From contig CAADRB010000012.1 in assembly GCA_900708905.1 (NCBI GenBank), positions 2,595,394 to 2,659,393 on the forward strand: DNA of 64,000 bases, written 5' to 3'. Origin of the DNA: Hymenolepis diminuta (taxonomy: Eukaryota > Platyhelminthes > Cestoda > Cyclophyllidea > Hymenolepididae). The position numbers and the translations under genes are program-made. The notes beneath the pieces were generated by a model, which saw only the letters and a program-made list of their open reading frames with translations, ran no database searches and was not told the DNA's origin. Of the stretch, positions 25,986-38,128 are shown in pieces (within the stretch, counting starts at the first letter, position 1; each line of letters opens with the position of its first letter).

Positions 25986-28900
25986 ATGTCGCTGTGTCGG
26001 GGGGCAGTTGGTCTCTGTCGTCAGCTTCGTAATAAAGTCATTCCAATCACTGTAGCTGGCAGATACTACAGGTCTGTTCCATTGAGACTGACTCAGGTTT
26101 TATTTTCCCAAGAGAGGTATTTATACGATGATTTGATATAATTTTTAAAAAGAATTCTTACCAGGCAACAGCCAAAATATTTTTTTGTCGCTCGGTCTTT
26201 CTCACGTATGTATCTGTTAAAATTTACTTATTGTTTTGTCCTATTAGTTTTGCCACCTCATGTTGTTGTTAATTTGCCAAGCTTGTCTCCTACCATGGAG
26301 ACTGGTCATGTAGTCAGCTGGGCAAAGAATGAAGGTGATCAAGTTGTTGAAGGTGATCTTCTAGCAGAAATTGAAACCGATAAAGCCACCATGTCGATGG
26401 ATTCCAGCAATGATGGCTACATCGCTAAGATTCTGGTCCCTGCTGGCACTAAAAATCTACCCATTGGAACAGTATGTGTCGAGTTATCACGTTTAATTTA
26501 TTTTTAATTTAGCCGCTGGTTATTATTGTTGAAGATAAAGCGTCAACTGCTGCTTTTAAGGATTATGACCCTGCTTCTGTAAGCTCATTTCAGGTTTTAT
26601 TTCTTATACAATATTGTTTTAAATACATTTTGCTCTTATTAAAACATCCTCATTTATGCTGTCTAAAAATATCTCTCTATCATAATGACGATGCTATATC
26701 TTAGCATTAGTTTAGATTTGCTTTTGTATATTTTCCTGATTTGTACTTTCTATTGATTCAGTAGTGTATCTTCTCCCCTCATCGAGTTTTGGGATGTACT
26801 AATCTTCTGGATTAGTCTCATTAGCTCCTTTTTGCCAATGTTATTTAGTTAAGTTACTTTATTCTGTACACTCCTAAGTTTAGCTTGATGTATGATCTGA
26901 AGTGTTTCGAAGAGGGATAATCCTTAATTCTTGCACTCAATCTTCACCTGAGTTGCTTTAGTGGTATAGAGCATCTGTCGAAATCAATCAGGTGCCCACA
27001 GGTACAATTTTAGTGCTTGATCAGTTTGGTGTGGTAAATGGAGTCTAGTTATTTTGATTCAAATATTCCATGAGAAGATTAAGAATACTTAGCTTATAAA
27101 AAAGAAGGTAACTGTATGTATCATGCATGTAAGCAGAGTACGAATATGGTTCGCCAACTTGAGCACATTTTGGCCTATCATAAATAATAGCATCTAGTTA
27201 ACGGACGTTGTGATCGACGTAAAATAGCTAGGAGCAGTGAACTAGAGAACTTTTACATTTTACTTCGTAAATGGGAGTTGCAAAAGTGCCCCTTAAACGA
27301 GGGGTTGAAGCACTTGACAAATCTTAGCGGTTAGTTTGGGCTAAAGGTTCGATTAGCAGTTTAAGTGTGTATTCTTCAAATTCATAAGTAGCCGGCATTA
27401 TTGATTTTGTTTTCAGGGAATTGCACCTGCCACAAAAGCAGCACCATCGTCACCTCTTGCTGAATCGAAACCAGAAGAGGAGACTCAGTCCTCCTCAACA
27501 CTTCCTAAACCCGGCGCTCCGCCTGTTACGCCCTGCCAACAAGAACCAGTTTTCACGGGTAATCGTCTCTTTATCTCCCCTCTAGCTCGCCGCTTGGCCG
27601 AAGAGCGTGGAATTGATCTCTCCACTCTGAAGGTGGCTGGTGGCAGTGGTCCGTCCGGTTCCTTTGTTGTGGCTGATATACTTGCTGCTGGGAATTCATC
27701 CGGTGTCGGTGCATCCAAAAAGAAGGCTGCTAGGCGTCCCCCACCACCCGGCTCCAGTGGCGGCCCTTCACCCTACTCTGATACCCCGGTGTCCTTCATG
27801 AGAGAGGCGAGCTAACTCACTTAATTTGGTTTATTGTTTGTGATGTTCGGAATACCTAGTGGCTTTATGGCTGTTATAACTATCTTTAAAGAAAGTTTTT
27901 AGCATTCCGTAGTTACGTTCTCGAATATATTTTTGTCATCTCGATTTTGAGAATTCATGGTTTCGAGCAGATGGTCGATCTTTATGAAAAATAAACTAAT
28001 GGTAATATTTAATGTTATTTTAAGTTTTGTGTCTCGTTTATCCAATATGTTGATTTCTGTTTATTTTTTTTATTAGCTACTTCGAAGGGAAATTAGTCTG
28101 AAACCCTTTTCTATCACGTAAGAGTGTTTCATCTGCCTGTCTGTGGGATTATCTATCTATTTAATCTATTTTCTGCTTTGTACTAGTGCTCGTCGTCTTA
28201 TATAATATTTGTCCTTTATTGAACCTCAAGAATCTCGATTTACACATTGAATATATATAGTTCTAACAAGGAAATACCTGAGCCAAGCCGTTCAAATGCT
28301 TTTGACAAATTACTTGTTCATGGTCAGTTACATTTCAAATATGACCTTTCCGATTCTGTGATACAGTTTGGTCCGCTTCATGTGCATCTGGGGCATCACC
28401 CCTCCACTAATGTAGATTTGGAGAAATATATTAAATTACTAATTCATTTTAGAGGGACTAACACAGGGCTAAAACCCTTTCTTTTCGGAAGTTTATTACT
28501 TTGACCATATTTTTTCTTTGTTTATAAGCTTAAGTAGGTGATTTTAATTTTCTGGGGTTTTCTGTTAGTTAATATGGTAAAATCTTACTTTGAAGTGCCT
28601 ATTTATGGTCTGTGAAGTCTGAGGTCGTGTTTTATGCCCACTGGTGCGCACTTAATGACCATAATGACCAACTGTGTTGGCTATGCTGACTAGTGGAGGA
28701 GGTAGAGGAATTCGAGTTTCTCCTCCGGTGGGCTCTTCTACCCAAGATGAGTATTGGAAAACGTTATTCTAAGTGGGCTTGGGGGTTACTATTGCTAAGT
28801 ACGTTGTCTTGTTATTGAATTTCAGTGGCAGTTTAAAAAGATATGATGTTTACTTGGATATTATGCTGGGTTATTTTTCAACAAAAATTAATTCTCATAA

Positions 28901-31900
28901 TATGTGCTTTTTATGTCAGTCACGAAGGCGATTATACCAAATATTCTCCCTTCTATTTGGTTTAATTGATTTGTTTGCACTTTTATTGATCGGGTAGTAC
29001 TCATCAAGCCCATCCGTTTGTGTTTCTATATATACCTGCGACTGTAAACTGAATTTACATCCCCTTCCTCCACCTGCACACACGATTGTTATAAAAAATA
29101 TACGTAATCATCTTTTCTTTCCTGCTTGGTATCGTCTTTTATTTCATTTCATCAGGTTTGCTCCTCAAGACTATGGAAAATTTTGGTTTAATTTCTACTG
29201 TGTTGAGTAGAGATTTATTTTAATTCTACGTTGAATTTTAATTAAAACGACGCACAGATTGTAAGGCTATTCCTTGTCAAAGCATTCTATCGATTTATTT
29301 GTCATCGGATGTGTGGCAATTGCCCCGTCTCAATTAATTCTGAAGCAAGTTGTTTTCTTACTCTGTATTTCAGGTGATTGCAAAGCGTCTGACAGATGCC
29401 AAGCAGTCCATACCCCACTATTACCTCACATTGGATATTGAACTCGACGCAGTGATGAAGATGCGAGAGGAGATGAACGCTACGCTAGCCAAACAGGCCG
29501 CCCCCGGCACTAAACCTCTCAAAATCTCCATCAATGATATTGTCATCAAGGCCATGGCCCTTGCTAACAAAGCCGTCCCCGACTGTAATTCAAGCTGGAT
29601 GGGCAACTGCATTCGACGGTAGGGTGCCCCTACTTAATTTTTAAATAGCTTGGACTTCGAGTCTCAACACAACGTTGATCTCAGTAGCGTGTTGGACTTG
29701 GGTGATACGATGGAAGAATTTTATTTTCCACACAGTAGAAATGAAACAGATTTTTTAAGTAATATGTTGCGAGTGTAGGAAATGACCCGTAAAAAGTGCT
29801 TTTAGATCCGCAAAATTCATAGATAGATTGAAACACTTCAAACAGATTGTCATATAACTTCTTTAATCAGAGCAATAAAGCGTCAAGAGGATGAATTAGT
29901 AGTCAGTCTCTTACTGAAGAAGTAATCCTAAGCTCTTTCTGGACGAAATTCCTGAAAAATTCTGAGTACATCGCATAATAAGGATACCAACTGATTGTAA
30001 CCGCAATTCATTCAATATTAATTCAATAAAATCTGCAGTTAAAGGCCAATGATAATAGGATATAAATTACGACTTTCATGTTATAGATATGAGAATGTTG
30101 ACGTGAGCGTTGCCGTAGCAACTCCGGAAGGTCTCATCACTCCCATAATCTTTAATGCCGATGCAAAGGTTAGAAATAACAAAAGTATTTGAATCTTTTA
30201 TCTGACGAAAAGATTTGCTTTTACCCTCTTCTCTATTATTTAGAGCCTTTCAATAATTAGCCAAGAGGTTCGTAATTTGGCAGCAAGGGCAAAGGAGAAC
30301 AAGCTAAAGCCCATCGAATTCATGGTATACAGTCTGATTTTCTTTTATTTTTTAACGTTAAAAACTTTGATTTATAATTTGCATTTATTGATTAACTGCT
30401 AAACTGCGTATTGAAACTTTCAAAGGGACAGGCTAATCAGTATATAGAAGCGGTAGTTTTCGCTGTTTTAAGATTCCTTTCATAATTTATTTACTTCAGT
30501 CCACGTGTCTTCTCACTGTTATTTGGTGGTTTAGCTGGAAGATTAGACTGTGAAAGTGCACTGGCTGTGGTTTGTAATTTATCAGAATAGGAGTAACACC
30601 ACACCTTATAGCCTTAGTTTCAGTAAAGACGAAAACGCAGGCGTTTGGAGTTGTGAAATCCATATTTAGAAAATGAAAAATCTTAAGTTCGAGATTAAGT
30701 CCGAAAGCATTTCAGTTGCAAAACCCATTTGCAGTTGATTATTTGTCCAACTAATTGCTAATTTGTTTACTTTACGTTAGTTAACGATATTCTATGTCCC
30801 AGATTAGGGGACTATTCAATCAGTTCTAGACTCTGTTGAGTCATGCAAGGTTGTCTGCTGCTTGTCATGTCAGTTGTCTACCGGTTACTTTGTAGTCTGA
30901 TACTTTCACTTCAATTTTATCATTAGTGTCGGTCGATATTTTTTGGGAAGTTAAACATTTTAGTTATTGAAATGGGATTTTTGGACAAATTAAAAGGATG
31001 GCTTTTATAACTGCAGCCAATCAAGTTTTACTCGTGTTAAGGAATCTTGTTAAAATCAAATGGAATATACATTCGTTTGAAAATGTTCTCTGCGAGTAGG
31101 AAGATGCCTTAGTATTTTAATCGAGAATGCATCGATTGAGGAGCAACTTATTTTTCCATATATGAATAATATCCAGTGAACGTCTCTGAAAAAACATTGG
31201 TTAGAAATAAGCCATCAATTACTTCTTTTTGATTATTGGCCTCAAGTAGATTCATGTGTAACTGGGGAAAATAGATCGCTTGTAAACAGTAATCGCGATT
31301 ATTCTTAAATATATTATTCATAAATATTAAGTAATAAAATAGTGGAATTTTATTTTTTTTTCTGTTTGTTATCTTTCCAGGGCGGTACTATCACAGTCTC
31401 CAACTTGGGAATGTTTGGCATCTCCACCTTCAGTGCCATCATCAATCCACCCCAGGCCTGCATCCTCTCTGTCGGTGGCTCCGAAAAAGTTCTTGTTCCT
31501 GATGGAGACAAGGGGTAAGTTAAACTAGTGAATACTTTAATTTTATATGAAAGCTTGTTTCTCCTTCCTATGACAGTACCCATTACATAAAAGATGCTAA
31601 TTGGGCTGAAAGGGAAAAGTCTAGTAAAAAGTAAGATTGAAAACACGATTTGCCTATTACTGTTTACTGCTAGTTTCTTGAAAAGTGGGAACAACTTGGT
31701 AAAAATGAGATTCGAATTTAACTGATGAGATTGTCCGAAGTCAAGATAGGCAACTGCAATATGATACACAAGGTTGTATGTTCTTTTCATACGGCGGTAC
31801 AGAATTCACTGATGATGTTGTGAATAACGTACCTCGTTTGCAAAAGCAGAGGTACACACCTAGTTAGCGGAATTGCCAAACACTGATTAAATCAGGCTAG

Positions 31901-32346
31901 TAAGGTTGGCAGAATTTGAGTTTCTTACCAGGAGGGCCTTTCTGCTCTGCCATGGGTAATGAATAAATGCAAAAAGTTGAGAAGTACTATTAAAGTTTCT
32001 ACCAGACTATATTAGGTGGAAGGAAAATATATGATCAGTTACCTTAATTCTGTCAGAGAATAGGGCATCTAAGTCTATTTAAAGGCTTTAAAGTGAACTC
32101 CTAATAATCTTGATTCGATGAAAGATCGGTCATATATACACAGACAATTAGAGATAAAACTTCCATTTTACCATTTCTTTATATTTCTTTACCTATTTCA
32201 ATGCCTGCCTTTTTAGATTTAAGGTGGTAACGAAGATGTCAGTGACGTTGTGCTGTGACCACCGCGTTGTGGACGGTGCTGTGGGAGCAACATGGTTGAA
32301 AGAATTCAAACAATTTCTTGAGTCACCCTCTCAAATGACTTTGTAG
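25986..32346 (+). CDS. DLAT: Pyruvate dehydrogenase E2, dihydrolipoyl acetyltransferase
   Basis: Transfers the acetyl group from E1 to CoA through a swinging lipoyl arm and forms the core of the mitochondrial pyruvate dehydrogenase complex. Exons: 25986-26116, 26165-26205, 26248-26471, 26513-26578, 27417-27806, 29374-29618, 30087-30168, 30244-30324, 31381-31514, 32217-32346; 507 aa. The first ~58 residues are basic and hydroxylated, as in a mitochondrial targeting peptide. One lipoyl domain (about 59-150) has ETDKAT with lipoyl Lys103. An Ala/Pro linker leads to the E3/E1-binding domain (about 203-240, [18 protein letters not shown]). The catalytic domain (about 274-507) ends with DHRVVDG: His480 and Asp484. 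Metazoan E2s often have two lipoyl domains; I see one. Intron 5 appears to be GC-AG. The start is the first ATG of an uninterrupted frame, with the targeting peptide directly after it. Constitutive expression is expected; no regulator is visible. Confidence 0.95.
26117..26512 (+). other. Cluster of three micro-introns in DLAT
   Basis: Introns 26117-26164 (48 nt), 26206-26247 (42 nt) and 26472-26512 (41 nt) all have GT-AG ends. They have matched phases (2, 1 and 0) and splice out to a continuous targeting peptide plus lipoyl domain. The exon between the first two is only 41 nt. Confidence 0.8.
27807..29373 (+). other. Probable GC-AG intron of DLAT (intron 5)
   Basis: The family motif around the start of the E2 catalytic domain needs the upstream exon to end ...SFMRE and the next to begin VIAKRL. 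That puts the junction at GAG|GCGAGC, a GC donor, with acceptor tttcag|GTGATT. The upstream frame stops nine bases later. The only nearby GT donor (ccg|gtgtcc at 27789) would delete six conserved positions. The intron holds no other recognised gene. Confidence 0.65.
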
Positions 32347-33277
32347 GAGCCAATGACCATGCAAAAACTACAAGCTGCTTTGTTGAAATTTCTCTTCGTG
32401 CAAGTAAAACGTGTTGCTAGGACCGGTTTCTACTTTATTTATCTCACTAGTCTTTTGTGTCTCTTCTATAGTTGTACTCTTTCTGTACTCTAAGAATTTG
32501 CCTATCGCGCCTATGGACTTTTGTTATGAGAGAGAGGTTGAGATTTCGCTGTGTATTGCATCTGACTTCTATTTAATCCATTTAGACGTCCATTGGGGCT
32601 TCAGAATTTCAGCGAAATTAGGATCATAACAAGATGATTGCTGGTGGAGAGCTCATGGAGTTTTTTGAAGTTAACCTAGAATCCAATTGAGAAAGATTTG
32701 ATTTAGGGCAGCCTGACCCTATTTAACTTGAAACCAGAACACTGGGGATCATTTTGATCCTTTTTAGGAACACTTCAAAAATTTATCCAGTCACCGGGGT
32801 ATATTCGAGCGCAGATCATCTTAAGAGCCATGTATTGCTTGATAGATCTAGATCAATTATCTGACGTAAGATACTATGGCTGACTCCTTTTTTGTAAATT
32901 TTGGTAATTGCTTATTGAGGTTTTATTATTAACCCATTTCCCAAGTGTTAAAAAACACGGAACAAAGAGGCTTACTGCTAGTCTACTTAAGGGCATACAG
33001 TATAGTGCAACTCTAGGAATTCTTTTGGCAAGCAGGCAACAAACCTTTGATCTTGTTGTGAACGAGGCCTGATATTATTTTGGCTCTAAAGTAGTTTCGA
33101 CGAAATAATTAAGTAACCCAATACAAAAGTTCGCCCATTTAAAAAAAAAGTAATTTGGAGGATGTATACATTCATTTGTAGAATTTAACTTGAGTTGGTA
33201 TTCAATGACGCTTTTCTGCGTCTTCGTTTGGTATTTGCCTTTGATTCTACAAATTAAAATATCATTTGATAAAACTA
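32347..33277. other. Convergent 3' intergenic region, DLAT/XPG
   Basis: 931 bp between the DLAT stop and the XPG stop on opposite strands. No open frame has family character. No AATAAA lies close to the DLAT stop. A TTTATT at about 32925 could serve as the minus-strand poly(A) signal of XPG, but it is about 350 nt from the stop. Confidence 0.5.
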
Positions 33278-36200
33278 TTACACATAGCTCATCAGTTTAG
33301 TTAGCATGAACGAACCTCCAGTGGATTTCCGTTTCTTCGAAGAATCTGACGGATTTCCCCTATCATCTTCATCTGCTGACCAATTACCGTCAAGATCAGG
33401 CAGATTTTCAAACTCTGTCGCATATTTCAGCTTATCTACCGCTTGCGTAAGTCTAGAATTATACTAGAGAGAAAAGTGATAGAAAATGATTTTATTATTA
33501 ACAAAAAGCAGTATTAACTTCTTACCTTTGATCTGGCTTCAACGCGAGGGAAGAATTCAGTGATTTGAAGATTGCTGCTTACACCACCTTCAAAGGTAGC
33601 TTTAAATTTACTCAAAACAGAAGTGAGAGTTCCTTCGCTTGTTTGCCTTGACCAACCGAGCTTTTCCATCGCATACATATTATCGCAAAGGTTAAAGAAA
33701 TCAACATTTGTATTATAAATAAAAGATTAAATTACTGAATATCACATGATTCATCAATAATATTTTACTAATAAATCAGGCTGAAAAGTCAGACTCATAC
33801 TGCAAAAAGTGCACAAAAACAGTGGTTGGAAAGGATATTTCGTAAGCAATGCCATCTGTGGTGTATCCCATCGAAATTCACTTGGTTCTTCAACTCTCGG
33901 TGAGAGGTATCCCTTGACAACCATTTCACTAGGAAAATCTAACAGAGGAAGGGTAAACTAGTTTCTATTGACCGGCACGTTACCATCAGGAACTTTGATA
34001 TTTTTCCATCTTGAATCAGTTCTCCTCCGACAAAATTCGCGAAATTCCACAAGAGGTCGGAGAACTGCATCAATTTCAGTAGAATTTGAATATTTGTAGG
34101 AGCAGCAGAAAAATGCTACGATTTCCAGAGCCTTAATGGGTCCAACCTTGTCAATACCATTGGTGTAGTCACTCCCACAAAGCATGGCTAATTGAATCAA
34201 TCGATGTCTGTCCAAACCTGGGAAAGAGCAATCAAAGTGTTATTCATGTGAGGGACGTAAATACAGCAGTAATTCCTCCTAAAGAGAGGAATATTTTCCT
34301 TATCAGACTTATGTTGGGTGTGCACAAATAATTTTTAATCTTGCGGTAAAATTCAACAAATTAATAATTATATTAAAAAACTGCAAATTAAAATGTGGGG
34401 TGAAACTACCACCCAATCTTTTAAACTTAATCAATTAAACCGCATTGTTGAATGAAAATGAGTAATTTTGTCCAAGAGAAAAATTGATCCTGGGGTGAGG
34501 GTAGACACTATGAACTTCCGCTTATCAAAAAAATCGTTCAGAAATTTTATTAAGCTTAACTATACATTCCGAACTCGTGCACTTCAATGAGTTAAACTAA
34601 CAAATCAACCCAGATTAAAAACAACCTACCCAGACACTCTTTGATATCCTGACTGGAATATAGCGATGTGGGCTTCCATTTGGCCTTTCCACCATCACCG
34701 CCAAATAGGTGGCGACAGACGAGACTGGCACCGAAAACCCAGACATCTGAGTCGTCACTGGCAACAACATCGACCAGTCCAAGTTGCTGAAGACGACAAC
34801 ATTGAGCTTCCGCCTCCTCTGGGCTGGTGACCATTGGAAATCCAAAGAGTTCAACTAAACGCTAAAACGAGAGAAAAATATAGATTTTTAATTGTTGTAA
34901 ATTGTTTTTAAAGATTTAAATACTTAATTATACTTTCGTGAAAATTATTAAATTGTAGCGATTAGCTAAATTCCAATATTAAGGATTTTTTCTCACCTGG
35001 GCTTCGGCAACATAATCTGAGGTTGTCTCTTGTGCAAGACGCTCAAATCTATCGGCTTCCGACCGCAAAACTGCATCATCAATATCCAAATTGTCATCTA
35101 TTTCATCAAATCCAGATGCCAGAAAACTTGACAGTTGCGGAAGGACTCCATCTAGATTCAACTCATTGTTGGCTCCTGATTCTGGAACTTTCCTCTCAGC
35201 TGCAATTTTCTCATCAAATTTCTTGGTAAACAATTCCACGTTAGTATCCTTTTCCGTGGGAGATTGTTGAACATTGTTCATAAGATCTTGTGAATTTTCA
35301 GCGGAAGTTGATTGATTGATACTACTCATAAGATCGGTAGTATTTTCTGTGGAGACTGATTGATCAGTAACATCTGTAAAGTCATTTTCATCAGAGGAGG
35401 ACTCCCCTGAACTTGATTCCTCATCAGATTTTATGAAATCAACATCTCCTGTTTTGACTGGTTGTTTGGCAATAACAGCCGGATTCTCATTGGCCCTTCG
35501 GGATTGGATAAAACGAAGAGCAAGGGTATCTAGAGTCTTGATGTCTTCAGAACCTTCTTCAACATCGATAAAGTCGTCCGTGTCGGTAGAAGAAGATTCG
35601 GATTCTGGTGCATCGTTCTTCACTTCAATTCCATCATTCCCAAATATATCATCATGATCTGATGATTCCTGATCCGTTTTAGGATGTTCAGTAGCTATCT
35701 TTGATTCAGAATTTATCTTTTCATCTGGAATCGAATCAGATTTTGTATTATCATTTGATTGCGATGGAGGCGCTCCAACAAGAATCCTACCAAATTAAAT
35801 AATTGAATTTAATAATTGGAAACAATGACAATATGTTAGATATTCAAGATCACATAAGCATAAGTATGCAAAATAATAACTAATAATACTTGGGAAAACC
35901 GAAACTACAACAAAGATTAAACAAAAGGCATATTTTGGTTGTATTAATTAATTCCAAAACATGAAATCCAGTCTCAAGAGATCATTATTAATGTTTGATA
36001 AATTAAAATTACTTACTAAGAGCTAGCAGTAATGAAACTTATGACAGACAAGGCTTTTAACTAAAACAACATAAAGAGACGTATCTAACTAGTTCTACAG
36101 AGTTCTACAAATGATAGTCTAACTTCCACACGTCAGAGGTAATATATATATTTCTTAACAAAGTATTTCTCATCGATTGTGAATAAATAGAAAGGTAAAA

Positions 36201-38128
36201 AAGATAGCATTACATTCGGTACTTATCACCTATTAAGCCGCTCTTTTAAATCGTCAGCTTTTTCCTTAGATGACCTTCTTTTTAGTAGAATCGCATGTCC
36301 TTCATCTTGAGACGCTATTCGGAAGGCTCTAACATCCATATCAGGTGTTGATTGCATTTCTTTCGGAACCACGTTGGCCATTAACGACTCATTCATCCTG
36401 CTTTCAATTTCTTCTTTTTTGCGCGACAATTCCCGACGCATCATCAGTCGTTTAACCTGAGCTTGTGAAAATGCCTCACCATACTGAAAGTAAAACCTGT
36501 ACCACTTAATACTTAATGACCAGCAGTGATTTATAAAGTTATATTGACCCACAAATCGAGGCGAGACATCAAGTGAAGTGTCTTGGAGAATGAGAATAAC
36601 TTGAAGTTGAGCTTGAACTGGAAGGGCATTGAAACCATCGGAGTGAATGTCAATGGAAGAACTACTCGCCTGTTAGAAAATAGGATCAATTACCAGAGTG
36701 AGGTTGACTTACAACAAAATGCTTAGCTAGTTGTAATGCTGACTCCTGCTCCGATTCCAAGTGCAGAATACTGGAAGAAGGCGGTCTACAATGGAAAAGC
36801 AACCAATCACTGCAAAACGAGCAACAAAGAAGAGAATTATTCCCTCCATAAATGCTCTAAGGTGTGTACTTTCTGATATAATGTAAAACGTTTAGGGCCA
36901 TTGTAAGAAATAATTTCATAGAATGAATATAAAGCATTTTTAGTTTTAAAAAAACTCACTTGGATGCCCAATAAATATAAGGCATTTAGAAATGTTAAGA
37001 GCTGAATAAGTTTCGCAAATATATTCTAAAAGATTCTAAGGAAAATGATGCATGATAAAATAGTCTGATCAAATAAATAGGAGAATTTGAGACTGAAACT
37101 AAACTTTGTAAAAAATGCACTTGAAAATTGCCAAGGGACGATGTGATTTATCTTTCAAATATATGCAAATGCATTAAGACCACACATTTGCAAAAAAACA
37201 ATCAGAAAAGATTCGACAGAAAAGTCTATATTTTCAAAATACATATTTGTCATTTCAAAACTTATATTTTTTAAATAAATCTTTCACGTGAAAATAATCT
37301 CCCTCCCACATCATTAAGATAGATGAACCAAGTATTACTTGAGACGCTTTAAATTTAATAACTTATAAATATCTCAGGCCGGGAATACCAAACCTTATTA
37401 CTAAAATAAGTACTTCCAAAATAAATAAGTTACTCAAATATAAAATAATATTTATATACGGAGCTTCAAGAGAGGAATTTTGGGATCCGAAAATCTCCTC
37501 GTCCATTTCAGCTCTTCTCATAGCTTCGGTACTGTTGTATCGATTCACAAATTCTGCAGTCAACTCTGTAGCAAAATAAAATACAACTGAAACCACTTAC
37601 TAAACATTTCAGTATTTTGTGATAGGTAAGTCAATTAACCTTTGTTAGACTCCTTCGATTTGACATCATTTTCAGCTAATCGCCGGAAAAGACGTTTTAA
37701 GAGACTATTTCTGGCACGAAGACTCCTTTCTTGAGCTGTGCTGCGGCATGCTCGACGATTTGCCTAAAAAAAGGAACAAGATAAGAACTCAGTTCTTCTT
37801 AAAGTTAACCCCAAAATGTCACAGAAATAAACTTAACCATGGTGTTTCTTTTAAGCACAGGTACAGCACCATCGAAAACGAAAACTGGCCGAATACCATA
37901 GAAAAGGAGTTTGCAAATTCGTCGAAAAAGAATAGCTAAATGAATATTGCGATTGCCTTTAGCTTTGGATTTTAAAGCCTGGTGAAGCCATATATTCATA
38001 TCTGGAAAGAATCGGTTAAGAAATTAGCTTGTTATTATACCGATAGCCATTCTTTTGCCTCGAAGTTGGTCCAAGTCAATTTTTCGGCGTGTAGATTCCA
38101 AAATACGCCATAACCCTTTAACACCCAT
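33278..38128 (-). CDS. ERCC5: DNA repair endonuclease XPG (ERCC5)
   Basis: Structure-specific nuclease that makes the 3' incision in nucleotide excision repair. Exons on the minus strand: 38128-38041, 38001-37838, 37763-37640, 37565-37460, 36785-36713, 36669-36553, 36483-36230, 35786-34997, 34861-34630, 34217-33984, 33938-33839, 33709-33526, 33463-33278; 883 aa (human about 1186). The N-domain starts MGVKGLW and has catalytic Asp30 (AIDMNIW) and Asp73 (FVFDG). An acidic, Ser-rich spacer (about 309-572) follows. The I-domain has Glu588/Glu590 (EEAEAQ), Asp609/Asp611 ([10 protein letters not shown]) and Asp666 (GSDYTNGI), then a helix-hairpin-helix region ([13 protein letters not shown]). A PIP-box-like QITEFF lies at 809-814, with Asn where the usual first Gln would be. 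A basic SKKRK near the C-terminus is a possible nuclear signal. Intron 11 has AT-AC ends. Exon 6/7 joining is the least certain part. Confidence 0.95.
33710..33838 (-). other. Probable U12-type AT-AC intron in ERCC5
   Basis: 129 nt. On the minus strand the intron starts ATATCCTTT, the exact minor-spliceosome 5' consensus, and ends AATAC. Both exon ends are phase 2, so AA|A makes one Lys codon, and the join gives [14 protein letters not shown]...LGWSR, which aligns with the human ..IREFCQRYFGW region. A branch-like tttaat sits about 17 nt before the end. No AG acceptor works: the only one upstream of the conserved block (attcag) leaves an in-frame TAA. Confidence 0.75.
36484..36552 (-). other. 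Ambiguous 69-nt intron of ERCC5 (intron 6)
   Basis: The segment is bounded by TTT|GTGGGT and tttcag|TAT. It is a multiple of three and contains no stop, so it could be spliced or retained. Splicing gives [15 protein letters not shown], aligning better with the human ..DDFSQYQLK region. Retention would insert 23 hydrophobic and aromatic residues. Confidence 0.5.

Noticed and set aside
29374..29618. 63-codon antisense ORF at 29421-29612
   Set aside because: Shadow of DLAT exon 6, whose sense frame encodes the conserved IPHYYL to SSWM region.
31350..31790. 146-codon minus-strand open frame
   Set aside because: It is the antisense of DLAT exon 9 plus intron sequence. The sense strand carries the conserved [12 protein letters not shown] block.
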